NCBI RefSeq assembly: GCF_012911895.1
Contig: NZ_JAAXCV010000033.1
Coordinates: forward strand, 1-64,000
Source of the DNA: Bacillus sp. RO3
GTDB taxonomy: Bacteria; Bacillota; Bacilli; Bacillales; Bacillaceae_B
Direction: 5' to 3'
DNA length: 64,000 nucleotides
The position numbers were made by a program, and so were the translations under genes. Below the pieces are notes generated by a model. The model had not been told where the DNA came from. It was given only the letters and a program-made list of their open reading frames with translations, and made no database searches. Shown piece after piece: positions 53,835 to 63,275 of this stretch. The number at the start of each line of letters is the position of its first letter. Positions within the stretch are counted from its first letter, which is position 1.

Positions 53835-53999
53835 ACATACCGTGGTCTGCCACCATCCCTCGTTGGGACGGTGGCTTTTAAAATGAAGAATTCTTTCCTG
53901 AGATCCCCCTCGGCCAACCGCACCCCTTTTAAAACAAATCCCTTAAACAGGCACACACCACCTATCCATTCATACACTGAAATAAGGAGGTGTGTGTCT

Positions 54000-54287
54000 G
54001 TGCTTTCACGAATAAAATGGTTGTCTTTTTCAATCGAGCTGTTTCTGGCTGTTCCCATCTTCGGTAACATTGCCGGGGATGCAATCCCTTTTCTTTTATG
54101 CCTCATAGCCCTGTGGCATGCAAGCGTTTTGTATATTTCAAAGACTGAAGATCAACCCATCCTGGGAAGTGCACTTGGTGTCATTGCTTCCTTCTTGAAT
54201 TTCTTCCCGATCATCCGATTGATTGCCCATGCAATCACTGCAATTGTACTTATATTTGAAATCCAGAAGGCTCCAGGGATGGAGTAG
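54000..54287 (+). CDS. Small three-TM membrane protein
   Basis: A 95-residue hypothetical protein with three hydrophobic segments (about 8-28, 30-46 and 57-88). The GTG at 54000 has AAGGAGG nine bases upstream; a long frame before it lacks support. It resembles short Bacillus membrane proteins of unknown role. Confidence 0.62.
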   Translation: MLSRIKWLSFSIELFLAVPIFGNIAGDAIPFLLCLIALWHASVLYISKTEDQPILGSALGVIASFLNFFPIIRLIAHAITAIVLIFEIQKAPGME

Positions 54288-54298
54288 GCAATCATTTC

Positions 54299-54330
54299 AA
54301 AGGATGATTCCCAACGGGAATCATCCTTTT
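54299..54330. terminator. Bidirectional terminator
   Basis: AAAGGATGATTCCC and GGGAATCATCCTTTT form the stem between convergent genes. Confidence 0.92.
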
Positions 54331-54344
54331 CATCTTATTAGCCT

Positions 54345-54908
54345 TCACTCCTCCTCTGTTATGTGAAAGGTGTGGAACTCACTCATCTTGTTTACGCTTG
54401 TATAGGTGGACCTCCCTACATAAAGGGGGATCGTAAGCTTTTGGAAATCAGGCAAGCCATTTTCAAGAAACCGTTCTTCATCCCGGTGGCACTGTACAAT
54501 CTCACCTACGAACCAATCGTGGTCACCATAGGAGTTGACGTCGATGGTTTTGCATTCATACGCGACATATGCTTCCTTTAAAATCGGCACACTCAGAGAA
54601 CCACTAAAGAACTCCATGTCTCCCGCATCAAATTTATTCGTATGCTCCCCTGAATATACTCCTGTTTGCTGGATGAACCTCGCCCGCTCAAAAGGGACAA
54701 AATTGATCCCGAATACCCCCGCTTCCTTGATCAATCCATGAGTGTAACGCTCCCTTCCGATGGCTACCCCATAGATAGGCGGGTCATAGGAAATGTACGA
54801 GTGCCAGCCGGCCGCCATCACGTTCTCCTTTCCATCAACCGAAACCGTTACAAGTGCCACCATCCCCGGGTAACTGTGCATCACTGTATTCTGTACAGGC
54901 TTTATCAT
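54345..54908 (-). CDS. Flavin reductase-like (FMN-binding split barrel) protein
   Basis: A 187-residue protein of the flavin-reductase domain family. MVALVTVSVDGKENVMAAGW and PPIYGVAIGRERYTHGLI lie at the FMN site, and VGEIVQCHRDE is the closing strand. Such proteins supply reduced flavin or act as FMN reductases. The ATG at 54908 has GGGGGA six bases upstream. Confidence 0.82.
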   Translation of the reverse strand: MIKPVQNTVMHSYPGMVALVTVSVDGKENVMAAGWHSYISYDPPIYGVAIGRERYTHGLIKEAGVFGINFVPFERARFIQQTGVYSGEHTNKFDAGDMEFFSGSLSVPILKEAYVAYECKTIDVNSYGDHDWFVGEIVQCHRDEERFLENGLPDFQKLTIPLYVGRSTYTSVNKMSEFHTFHITEEE

Positions 54909-54942
54909 CTCCACTCCCCCTTTTTCACTATTATCACATACT

Positions 54943-54995
54943 TAAAAACACAGTTCTATCTACAGGAAATAAACCCTGTGAATAGAACTGTGTTT
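54943..54995 (-). terminator. Intrinsic terminator of the phospholipase D-like gene
   Basis: AAACACAGTTCTAT and ATAGAACTGTGTTT form a 14-bp stem; on the minus strand T residues follow. Confidence 0.88.
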
Positions 54996-55008
54996 CGTAT
55001 CATTCCAC

Positions 55009-56970
55009 TTATTGCACAACCCCGCCGGCATTCACATATCTTGCATTGAATTCTTGCAGAAATTGGTTTGTGATGGCAGCATCATGGATAATGAGCATGT
55101 TCTCATCATTCACATTATTGCCGTTTTCACTCCAGTTGGTCGACCCTACGATGACAGTTGGATCGCTGGCTGTGTCAGCATCGATGAGCATCGTTTTAGC
55201 ATGTAGCTTACGGCTTTCATTCCCTTTAAAAACGGGTGCAGGATTTGCCCAGCGAATATTTGGATTGTTCGTACTCGTTTGGGTAGCCGTTCTTCCTGTC
55301 ATTTCAATGCTTGCTGACCACCATTGGTTCCAGAAGCCTGCATCGAAGAGACCTTTTACATCAAATCCAGTCAGGGTCCCTTGATTATCTGCATAGCTTC
55401 CTTCCCACTTGTTCTTCAACTCGTCCACTAGAGCCTGGTCGCTCCATGCGAAAATGGTGAAGTAGGCGCTTTCGTCGGCCTCTGTCTTTACAAGCTCTGT
55501 CATGCGTCCAACGGCGTCATCTCCGGAAGAGAAGTATACTTCCACCGTATTTCCTCCGATCGTCACCGTGTGAGGCGTGTTATCCACTTTTCGTGTGCTG
55601 AAGTTTGAAACCGTGTTATCAGGAGTCGTAGATCCACTCCCCCACATTTCTTCAAATTCCAGTTTGTAAATAGACGCCAATTCCGTCGAGTGGACCTCGA
55701 CTACGTGCTGCTGATTTCCATCCAGAATTCCCTGATTCATGTTTTCTTCAGAACCGTACAGGCCGGTGATGGTGAAATTCCAGCTTCCCGTGAAGACCCA
55801 CTTTCCGTCTACAACGGCAAACTTATTATGCATCTGATTGCCAGGAGAGTAGTAGCTGTCCGTTTCTTTAAGCTCCCCTTCTGCAAACATATAGCCGGAG
55901 GTCGCCGTACTTCCCACCGTTACGTTTCGCTCAGGAAAGTCACTGAAGCCTGCTGGAAGGTTGTGTGCCGATCGTTTCGCGGCATCCTCCACGACAAACA
56001 TGGGCGAGTCGGATAATATGTGGGCATCATCCGCTGAACCTACAACTCCATCCTTGCCACGTACAAGCCTTTCCAAGTATAGACGCATGGTTTCATATCT
56101 CTCTGTATAATGAGGGTCCGACCCATCTTTGGCATCAGCGAGAATCCGCACATCCACTCCTTGTGCAGCTTTTTCCATTAATGTATCGACCACCCGTGGG
56201 AGGTTGATTTCATATGTAGCAAAATCGATCGATGTGGTCGCCTCGTTCAATCGTTTAATGAGACGGTCTTCAAGATTCACATTATAGTTTGCTTCGTTTC
56301 CAGGCAAGGCATATTGAGTCGAGGCGCTTTTGTTGAAATAGACATTGATAGCTCCCGGATCCTCACTCACATTGGTAAGGGATTCGCTTCCATTGTTACT
56401 CGGTACTGTGGAGTTAACTGCCTTCGGTGTACCATATCCACCTTCATAAGCAGCCGTCGATGTGCTCCAATTGGCAGGATCCGTTCCGATGACAAAGGCA
56501 TCATTCCGTTCCATCGTGGCTTTTGTATTGTTGTCTCCGGCATACCAGCTGTTCACTTCATCGATGACGGTCCCGGATGCATCTTTCAAATACAGCACTT
56601 CATTGGAATTCCCAAGACTTCCTGTATAAATTTGATCCGCTTGTACCGTTGAGATCGTGGCATCACTTGTTCTTTCCAGCAGGAAATAGCCATTTGCCGA
56701 AACTGTGCCTGTAAGCCCGATACTTGGTGTTCCATCCTGAGCTTCCAGAACCCATCCATCCAAGGAAAGATCCGTTGTAGTGGTATTGTGCAACTCTATC
56801 CATTCATTGTTATAGGATCCAGTTGTACCCATCCATGCGACTTCATTGATGACCGCAGACTGAGATCCAGCCGCCAAACCTTTATCCATTTTTCCTTCAG
56901 GCTGCAACAACCCTCCGGTTAGTAAAAATAGAATACTGATAATTGATAATGAGACCTTTTTCTTCTTCAA
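55009..56970 (-). CDS. Secreted lamin-tail and phospholipase D-domain protein
   Basis: A 653-residue exported protein. A signal peptide (1-25) is followed by a lamin-tail domain (about 35-150, INEVAWMGTTGSYNNEWIEL). Two phospholipase D domains follow, each with an HKD motif: HNKFAVVDGKWVFTGSWN and HAKTMLIDADTASDPTVIVG. Two HKD motifs in one chain are expected to form one active site. It may be a secreted nuclease or phospholipase; phosphate scavenging or nucleic acid use is inference. The TTG at 56970 has AAAGGGGG. Confidence 0.85.
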   Translation of the reverse strand: MKKKKVSLSIISILFLLTGGLLQPEGKMDKGLAAGSQSAVINEVAWMGTTGSYNNEWIELHNTTTTDLSLDGWVLEAQDGTPSIGLTGTVSANGYFLLERTSDATISTVQADQIYTGSLGNSNEVLYLKDASGTVIDEVNSWYAGDNNTKATMERNDAFVIGTDPANWSTSTAAYEGGYGTPKAVNSTVPSNNGSESLTNVSEDPGAINVYFNKSASTQYALPGNEANYNVNLEDRLIKRLNEATTSIDFATYEINLPRVVDTLMEKAAQGVDVRILADAKDGSDPHYTERYETMRLYLERLVRGKDGVVGSADDAHILSDSPMFVVEDAAKRSAHNLPAGFSDFPERNVTVGSTATSGYMFAEGELKETDSYYSPGNQMHNKFAVVDGKWVFTGSWNFTITGLYGSEENMNQGILDGNQQHVVEVHSTELASIYKLEFEEMWGSGSTTPDNTVSNFSTRKVDNTPHTVTIGGNTVEVYFSSGDDAVGRMTELVKTEADESAYFTIFAWSDQALVDELKNKWEGSYADNQGTLTGFDVKGLFDAGFWNQWWSASIEMTGRTATQTSTNNPNIRWANPAPVFKGNESRKLHAKTMLIDADTASDPTVIVGSTNWSENGNNVNDENMLIIHDAAITNQFLQEFNARYVNAGGVVQ

Positions 56971-57272
56971 TTCCGTTCCCCCTTTAACGTACATAACAGA
57001 TGTATGAAAATGATTACAGTACAAGTATATTTTGTCGTATTTTGTAATGTAATGGGGAAAAGGACACTAATTTTCTTAACATTTCGTAAATTGTGTATCC
57101 TCGATGTAAATATGTACATCTATTCACCTATTGTTTTCACTTTATTTCCCACCTAATCCAGAGAAATCCTTCACCAACCCTTGAAAAATAAGTATAAACA
57201 GAAATAAGAAAATAGACCTACACTGATAAAATAGTGGAACTGTGTGTCTATCAATCCATGACAATACCCCCA

Positions 57273-57302
57273 CAAAAAAAACAAAGTCTTGGTCAGACTT
57301 TG
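57273..57302 (-). terminator. Intrinsic terminator of the RDD gene
   Basis: On the minus strand CAAAGTCT pairs with AGACTTTG, followed by TTTTTTTT. Confidence 0.92.
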
Positions 57303-57309
57303 CTTCTTT

Positions 57310-58113
57310 CTACCATTCAAATTCCCATTCTTCCCTTAAAGCCAAATAGAGTAGGAGAAGGGTATTTTCAAGCTCTTCATACGTTTTATCTTCCATTTCC
57401 AGATGTAATTTCGGATAGACAATCAGGGCCAGTTTCTTTGTCAGTTGATCCCGTTGTGCACGGGGAAGCTGCAGGAATCGGTTGCTGTACGTTTTGACCA
57501 GATTCCATTCTTTTGCACCTAACTGCTTCAGTTCCCATTCTTCCACCGAAAGATTGTCTGCCTTGAGTCCTCTGCGGTGGATCTCTTTCTCAATGGCACT
57601 TTCTTTTCGTTTTCTTTTTACCCGTTTTTCATGGACAACGATGGTTCCTGCAACGAGATCCCCCACCCTTTTATGCTTGGAATGAAGGAAGATCATGATC
57701 ATGCCAAGGAAATAAGAGACCGGCAGCATATCAATGATTCTTACTAGATTGCGAATGAAGCAGGATAATAATGTGACACTGTGTCCGTTTTCCTGCATCA
57801 CCCGGATTCCCAATAATCGTTTTCCTACCGTTTTCCCTCCCCAGAAATATTCCAATGCGAAGAAATATCCCCAGTTTAGGAGGAACACTGCCACGAGAGC
57901 AATTCCCCATAGGGTCGAGTCGATTTCCAGCATGCTGAATATCCTATCATTTTCCACTGTTATGTAAAACATGAGGACAAAAATGAGAATGTTTAACACA
58001 GTAAGCAGCCCCTGATCAATTAAGAAGGCTGCAGCACGGCTGCCTAATCCCGCCGGTTGAAATTTCAGGGAAACGTATTCCGGGGTCCTGATGTCGACTT
58101 TTTCTTCATGCAC
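57310..58113 (-). CDS. RDD-family membrane protein
   Basis: A 267-residue protein. The N-terminal RDD domain has GLGSRAAAFLIDQGLL (the R-D pattern) and KTVGKRLLGIRVM, with four membrane segments. The C-terminal 100 residues are a soluble, charged domain. In many Bacilli RDD genes lie beside SpoIIM-like, DUF58 and MoxR genes, as here. The GTG start has GGAGGG seven bases upstream. Confidence 0.85.
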   Translation of the reverse strand: MHEEKVDIRTPEYVSLKFQPAGLGSRAAAFLIDQGLLTVLNILIFVLMFYITVENDRIFSMLEIDSTLWGIALVAVFLLNWGYFFALEYFWGGKTVGKRLLGIRVMQENGHSVTLLSCFIRNLVRIIDMLPVSYFLGMIMIFLHSKHKRVGDLVAGTIVVHEKRVKRKRKESAIEKEIHRRGLKADNLSVEEWELKQLGAKEWNLVKTYSNRFLQLPRAQRDQLTKKLALIVYPKLHLEMEDKTYEELENTLLLLYLALREEWEFEW

Positions 58114-58216
58114 TATTACTCCCTCCTTTGGGTGAAATTACCTTTAATGGTTTCTATTTTTTTCTAAGCTTACTATAATAAGAGAGAAGAAATCAAAAGA
58201 CCAAGTAGGTGTCAGA

Positions 58217-59179
58217 ATGAACGTAAAGCAATTTGTTAAAGAACACCGTAATGACTGGAAACAGCTGGAGGACCTCCTCGCCTCATTAAGGAAGAGGAAC
58301 AACACAACGGGTCCTGCCATTGATCAATTCAATCGACTTTATCAAAAGGCTGCCCAGAATCTCTCTTACAGCCAAACCTATTTCCCAAACGAAGAAGTAA
58401 CCGATTATTTAAACGGCCTTGTATCCAAGTCTCATAACCTTCTTTATAAAGACCAAATGTCCAGCTGGAAACAAATGAGATACTTCTTCTCCACCACTTT
58501 TATCGGCTTACTGCTGGAACAGTGGAAATTCGTTGTAGCGGCGATGATGTTATTTACGATTGGTGCAATTGGAGCCTTCATTTCTGTCGTAAATGATCCT
58601 CTACATCTTTATTCCATCCTTCCTCCTGAGATGTCACAAGGCGTGGATCCCGCTAATCTGGGCAAAAGTGATGGACAAGTGGATTCTTCTTTTATGTCTG
58701 CAGCCATCATGACCAATAATATTAAAGTCTCTTTTCTCGCTTTTGCGGGAGGTGTGACATTCGGTCTTTTGACAGTCTATATTCTGGTGTACAACGGGAT
58801 TATTATAGGCGCACTTGCCGCTGTCTTCTGGCATCAGGGTATGAGCTATGAATTCTGGGCATACATCGTCCCCCATGGAATGATCGAACTGACAGCCATC
58901 TTTATTGCCGGAGGTGCCGGGCTTTTGATGGGCTATAAACTGTTCGTTCCAGGACGCTATACAAGAGGCTCTCAACTAAAGCAGCAGGCAAAACGGTCCG
59001 TACAGCTTCTCCTCGGAACCGTTCCCCTGTTTGTGATAGCAGGGATCATCGAAGGATTCATTACCCCTGCCGCCATACCCTTGCCGGCAAAATACGCCGT
59101 TGCCTTCTTGACTGTCATCGGTCTGATTCTATATATGTTGATTGGAAAACTTCGACTAAATAAAGAACGTTTACAGTAA
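58217..59179 (+). CDS. Stage II sporulation protein M-like membrane protein (DUF95)
   Basis: A 320-residue protein. A soluble helical N-terminus (1-95) is followed by five to six membrane segments with the DUF95 pattern PHGMIELTAIFIAGGAGLLMG. It is related to SpoIIM but belongs to the vegetative branch linked with MoxR clusters. It is divergent from the RDD gene and its last 9 bases overlap the convergent DUF58 gene. Confidence 0.83.
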   Translation: MNVKQFVKEHRNDWKQLEDLLASLRKRNNTTGPAIDQFNRLYQKAAQNLSYSQTYFPNEEVTDYLNGLVSKSHNLLYKDQMSSWKQMRYFFSTTFIGLLLEQWKFVVAAMMLFTIGAIGAFISVVNDPLHLYSILPPEMSQGVDPANLGKSDGQVDSSFMSAAIMTNNIKVSFLAFAGGVTFGLLTVYILVYNGIIIGALAAVFWHQGMSYEFWAYIVPHGMIELTAIFIAGGAGLLMGYKLFVPGRYTRGSQLKQQAKRSVQLLLGTVPLFVIAGIIEGFITPAAIPLPAKYAVAFLTVIGLILYMLIGKLRLNKERLQ

Positions 59180-60529
59180 TCCCCTGTTCATCAGATCAAT
59201 ATAATAGGAAACAGCCGTAGCGGCCAGTTTCTCTTCACGGGCCTCCACCATAAGGAGGCCCTGCTTTTCCCACTTGGCTTTCTCCCTTTTCTTCACAAGC
59301 ATCTGTTTCTGCGCCATGCTTTTCATCATGGCTTGTTGAACATCAACCGGCGGTGTCTTCATCCGAGTGACCAGGGTTTCGTCTTCTATCCCGATCGTTA
59401 AAAAGAGGTGCTGTTTCCTCAGGCGCTGCAGGTAAAACAGGGCGCTGTCTTCGTGCAGGAAGGTGTGTACATCACTGAATAATAACAGCAAAGATCTCTT
59501 CTTCTGAATTGTCTGCACGTAGTGGAGGATGGCAGCATAATTGGATTCGGCTGCATCCACTTCCAAATGATACATACGATGGAGGATCGTTTGCAGATGC
59601 GCCATTCCTTTAGCAGGAGGAATGTAGACCTTTACATCCTTACTGAAGGCAAGGACGGATACATAATCTCCGTTTTGGAGGGCAGCTGCCGTAACCGTTA
59701 AGGCTGCTTCCAGAGATCTCTCCAATCGGTTCCCATTCTTCAATTCCATTCCCATCATTCTCCCGCAATCAATGAGAATCGTAATGTACTTCCCATGTTC
59801 GGGTTCGTACTCATTGGTCATTACTTCACGGAGTTTAGCTGTTTGACGCCAATTGATCTTTCTAGGATCGTCTCCGAGTACATAATTCCTGATCTTAGAG
59901 AATTCACCGGCACCACTTTGCTGTCTCCGGATCTTCACGCCTTCGTATAGTAAAAATTGTTGAGCATCTTCCATTACTTTCTTCGTTTCCGTTAGATCCG
60001 GTATGACCTTCACCTTATCATGAAGTTGCACTGTTTTTTGTTTCTCCCATAAACCGAGGGAGCTCCGGTAGCGAAGATACAGTTTAGTCAGTTCATAGTC
60101 GCCTCTCACGGGTGTCACAACATCATAGGACATGGTTATGGCTGAATCAGGTGCAACTTTTCCTGTAAGGGGAAAGGATGTCTGGAAACTCTGCGGTATG
60201 CCGTCCATGATCCTGAACACCATCCCCCTTGAAGAGGTGTTCCTGATTTTCAATTCGACGACATACTCAAGACCTCTTTCCATTTGATCGGGAATGCTGC
60301 GCTCGACGTCTACTTCCCTTTTGAAGGGAGATACCAATAAATCCAGGAGACTTAAAGCGATAAATAAGCCGTTCAGAATAAAAATCTGCGTCCATGACAA
60401 TCCAAAAAACGTTCCTACCAGAAGCAAACCGGAAAGGAGAAGGCAGGTGATCAACAACTTTCCAGTTGGTAAAATCCCTTTATCTTGGAACAGAAATCGA
60501 CCCAACAAGTTCTTGGATGACTTGGTCAA
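59171..60529 (-). CDS. DUF58 (vWA-like) membrane protein
   Basis: A 452-residue protein. Two membrane segments lie at about 25-65. An extracellular or peripheral beta domain follows, then the DUF58 core FSKIRNYVLGDDPRKINWRQ and a vWA-like fold with IDCGRMMGM. DUF58 proteins are thought to be partners of MoxR ATPases. The TTG start has GGAGGG eight bases upstream and lies inside the 3' end of the MoxR gene (50-base overlap), so the two are translated together. Confidence 0.87.
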   Translation of the reverse strand: MTKSSKNLLGRFLFQDKGILPTGKLLITCLLLSGLLLVGTFFGLSWTQIFILNGLFIALSLLDLLVSPFKREVDVERSIPDQMERGLEYVVELKIRNTSSRGMVFRIMDGIPQSFQTSFPLTGKVAPDSAITMSYDVVTPVRGDYELTKLYLRYRSSLGLWEKQKTVQLHDKVKVIPDLTETKKVMEDAQQFLLYEGVKIRRQQSGAGEFSKIRNYVLGDDPRKINWRQTAKLREVMTNEYEPEHGKYITILIDCGRMMGMELKNGNRLERSLEAALTVTAAALQNGDYVSVLAFSKDVKVYIPPAKGMAHLQTILHRMYHLEVDAAESNYAAILHYVQTIQKKRSLLLLFSDVHTFLHEDSALFYLQRLRKQHLFLTIGIEDETLVTRMKTPPVDVQQAMMKSMAQKQMLVKKREKAKWEKQGLLMVEAREEKLAATAVSYYIDLMNRGLL

Positions 60530-61409
60530 TGGTCACTCCCTCCAATTCTACGTGTGGAGATAGTTGGATGCGATGTCTAAGGGCCGGTCTTGCCACCATC
60601 TTAATATCATCCGGGGTAACATAGTCACGTCCTGACAAATAGGCCCATGCCCGTCCTGCCTTTCCAATCGAAATCGCAGCCCTTGTACTTGCGCCGAAGC
60701 GGATTGACTCGGTTTCACGGGTTTTCCTTACGATTTGCATGATGTAATCTAGCACCGCATCACTCAGTGTGACTTGTTCAATTTCCCTTCTTATAGATAA
60801 GAAGGTTTCAATATCAAGTTCTGCGCTTACTTCATTTGCAGGAAAATGGTTCTCAATCACTTGTTTCAGTACATATTTTTCTTCTTCAAAGGAGGGGAAG
60901 TCCATGTCCAGCTTAAACAGGAAACGGTCCTGCTGTGCTTCAGGCAGAGGATAGGTTCCTTCGAATTCAATCGGATTCTGGGTCGCCACTACAAAAAATA
61001 CTTCTTCAAGGGGGTAGGTCGCCCCTTGGATCGTCACCTGCTTTTCTTCCATGGCTTCAAGTAAGGCCGCCTGGGTTTTCGCAGGTGTCCGGTTAATTTC
61101 ATCAGCCAATAGCACGTTTGTGAAGATCGGTCCTTTAATCGTCTGGAAGCTGCTGTCCTTCATATTGTAAATCGTACTTCCTGTAATATCACTAGGTAAC
61201 AGATCCGGTGTGAATTGAATCCGGTTAAACGTACCCCCAAGTAACCGGGAAAGGGTCTTGACCATCTGTGTTTTCCCTGTACCCGGCACTCCCTCAATCA
61301 ATACATGTCCGCCAGCCAGAATGGAAGACAATAAGAGTTTAAGATTCGTACTCTGTCCAACAATGCGCTCTTCATACCTCTCCATCAAGGATGTGATTTC
61401 TGGTTTCAA
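60480..61409 (-). CDS. MoxR-family AAA+ ATPase
   Basis: A 309-residue ATPase. Walker A is EGVPGTGKTQ, Walker B is VLLADEINRTPAK, and sensor 1 lies in FFVVATQNPIEFEGTYPLPE. The C-terminal lid has RFGASTRAAISIGKAGRAW. MoxR proteins act as chaperones that mature or assemble envelope or metalloprotein complexes. The TTG at 61409 overlaps the upstream stop as TTGA, with GAGGTGGAGG before it. Confidence 0.93.
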   Translation of the reverse strand: MKPEITSLMERYEERIVGQSTNLKLLLSSILAGGHVLIEGVPGTGKTQMVKTLSRLLGGTFNRIQFTPDLLPSDITGSTIYNMKDSSFQTIKGPIFTNVLLADEINRTPAKTQAALLEAMEEKQVTIQGATYPLEEVFFVVATQNPIEFEGTYPLPEAQQDRFLFKLDMDFPSFEEEKYVLKQVIENHFPANEVSAELDIETFLSIRREIEQVTLSDAVLDYIMQIVRKTRETESIRFGASTRAAISIGKAGRAWAYLSGRDYVTPDDIKMVARPALRHRIQLSPHVELEGVTIDQVIQELVGSISVPR

Positions 61410-62536
61410 CGATCCTCCACCTCTTTCCTGAATAGTTCGATCTTTTTCGACCATAGTACATATTCCTGTTTACTGATGTGTTCCTTCTCCAATACAGCTT
61501 TTATCCCAGATATAAACGCGTCGATTTCTCTTTTTGAGACTGTGGACAATCGGCGTTCCAACGGTTGGCTTAATTCCTGCCATTCCCTGTTCACCGGGAT
61601 CCCCCAGCGCTCCTGGAACAGAACTCTTAGGTAATCTGCTTGAATAACTACAGATTCTTTATATTGGCGACCTTTTAAGTACCATGCTGAAAGAGCCTTT
61701 ATTCGTTCATCACTGAATCGGACCATCTCTTCCCTTGGCACGAGAATACTCCCGAAGCGTTTCCCGCGCATCCAAAGCCATAGAACCGTAAGGATCAGCA
61801 ACTGTAAAATTATGAGGAGAAGCCACTGGGGATAGAGTGTAGTCAGACTTGCCTCACTCTCTCCTCCGTGAAGGTATTCATCGATCAGGATTGTTCTCTG
61901 ATCCACTTCCCCCCTTTCTAATAGAGTTAGAACGAGTGACAGGTGATCATTCGTAAGAATATTCCCGTTCGTCACCCACCCCGGTGTAGTAGACACAATC
62001 AATTGACCCTTCCCAATGGGAGAGCTGTAGGCGATCGTTCCGGCCTTGTCCTCTAATAGAATGTCATCACGATCCGATGTTTCTAATCTTACACCCGATA
62101 GCAGATCCGTTTGATATGTATTTCCTTTTTGATCATGTATGAAGGTGCCGTCCACCTCTTCCTCTGACAGGATCATCTTCAAATGGAACATTCCTTTTGG
62201 ATTATCCATTAAAAGAAGAATCGTATTCCCTGCTTTCATAAAATTCTCGTAAGCTTCCATATCCTCTTTTTCAGGGATTGAAAAGGGTTCAATCATAATC
62301 AGCAGCTGATTGGACTCTGTTGTCGACAGCCTGTCCGGCGATAACGTCCATCGTTTAATAGACCCACTTTCGTTCTCCAAATACGAATATAAGGCTTTCA
62401 CTCCTGATGGAGAGGGGGACTCCGATACATAAGCTGGATACTCCTTCGGCTTCTCAGGTGTAAGGAATACACCGATGATGATAAATCCGCTTAGAAAGAC
62501 AGTGAGACCTGCCCACGACTTGATTTTTGTTTTCAC
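61406..62536 (-). CDS. DUF4350-domain membrane protein
   Basis: A 376-residue protein. The first membrane segment (8-25) leads to an extracytoplasmic domain of DUF4350 type (SPSGVKALYSYLENESGSIK). A second segment lies at about 241-260 (LLLIILQLLILTVLWLW), followed by a cytoplasmic tail. DUF4350 proteins are regular members of MoxR-DUF58-DUF4129 operons. The GTG start has GGAGG at a long 12-base spacing; an in-frame stop just upstream rules out a longer form. Confidence 0.8.
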   Translation of the reverse strand: MKTKIKSWAGLTVFLSGFIIIGVFLTPEKPKEYPAYVSESPSPSGVKALYSYLENESGSIKRWTLSPDRLSTTESNQLLIMIEPFSIPEKEDMEAYENFMKAGNTILLLMDNPKGMFHLKMILSEEEVDGTFIHDQKGNTYQTDLLSGVRLETSDRDDILLEDKAGTIAYSSPIGKGQLIVSTTPGWVTNGNILTNDHLSLVLTLLERGEVDQRTILIDEYLHGGESEASLTTLYPQWLLLIILQLLILTVLWLWMRGKRFGSILVPREEMVRFSDERIKALSAWYLKGRQYKESVVIQADYLRVLFQERWGIPVNREWQELSQPLERRLSTVSKREIDAFISGIKAVLEKEHISKQEYVLWSKKIELFRKEVEDR

Positions 62537-62559
62537 TACTCATTCCTGCCTCCTTTCCA

Positions 62560-63192
62560 TCATGAACCTGTCCTATCGTCCAACCACCCCAGAGCTTCCT
62601 GTTTGTACGGCAGATACTCTTCCTCATCCACTGTACGCTCGCCGTACGCCACTTCATCAAACAGAAGAGCAAGCTTATAAAACCTGTCTGCCCACTCTTG
62701 ATTTACTTTTCGGAGTTCATCATAATACTCCCAGTTTGTTTTCCAGACCCTTGCTTCCAGATACTCTTTTTCATGAAAGTATAGAAGGAGGGCCAAAAAA
62801 ATATGGCGAGTTGCTTTCGAATAATCGTCAAGTTCCTCTTGATTTTGAGCTTCTTCAAAATGTCTATCGTAGGACCACTCCAGTTCATTCATGGATTGAA
62901 GGGGCTTATTCATACGGAATCTTCGTTTTCTTACACTGCCCCGTATGGAATAGAAAGCAACGATGAGAAGAATGGCTACTGCGATCACCACCAAGGTGAT
63001 CAAAATGCCCGAAGCAGCCCCTCCAGTCGGTTCAAAGGAAGGAAATAATGCTTCCAACTGTTTAGACAGCCACTCTTTTGCCTTTTCCCACCAGCTGGCC
63101 AGCGGTCCCTGAGATTCACGGTCATACTCTTGATATTCTTTGCTATCCATTATTTCTTTTATCTGATCTCTTGCTTTGTTCTCATTCAGCAC
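62560..63192 (-). CDS. DUF4129-domain protein
   Basis: A 210-residue protein. A charged N-terminus (1-55), one membrane segment (about 62-83) and a cytoplasmic DUF4129 domain with DYSKATRHIFLALLLYFHE. Such domains sit at the end of transglutaminase or stand-alone genes in MoxR operons. The start at 63192 has AGGTGA five bases upstream; a GTG at 63201 is an alternative. Confidence 0.8.
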   Translation of the reverse strand: MLNENKARDQIKEIMDSKEYQEYDRESQGPLASWWEKAKEWLSKQLEALFPSFEPTGGAASGILITLVVIAVAILLIVAFYSIRGSVRKRRFRMNKPLQSMNELEWSYDRHFEEAQNQEELDDYSKATRHIFLALLLYFHEKEYLEARVWKTNWEYYDELRKVNQEWADRFYKLALLFDEVAYGERTVDEEEYLPYKQEALGWLDDRTGS

Positions 63193-63215
63193 TTTTCTCA
63201 CCTGGCTTTCAAATC

Positions 63216-63246
63216 AAAAGCCCCGAAGTACTGGAACTCCGGAGCC
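63216..63246 (-). terminator. Weak terminator before the DUF4129 gene
   Basis: On the minus strand GGCTCCGGAGT pairs with ACTTCGGGGCT using two G-U pairs, followed by TTTTGATTT. It may partly separate the first gene of the cluster from the rest. Confidence 0.55.
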
Positions 63247-63275
63247 GGACTGGATCCTTCTATTGTTCAAGAGAG

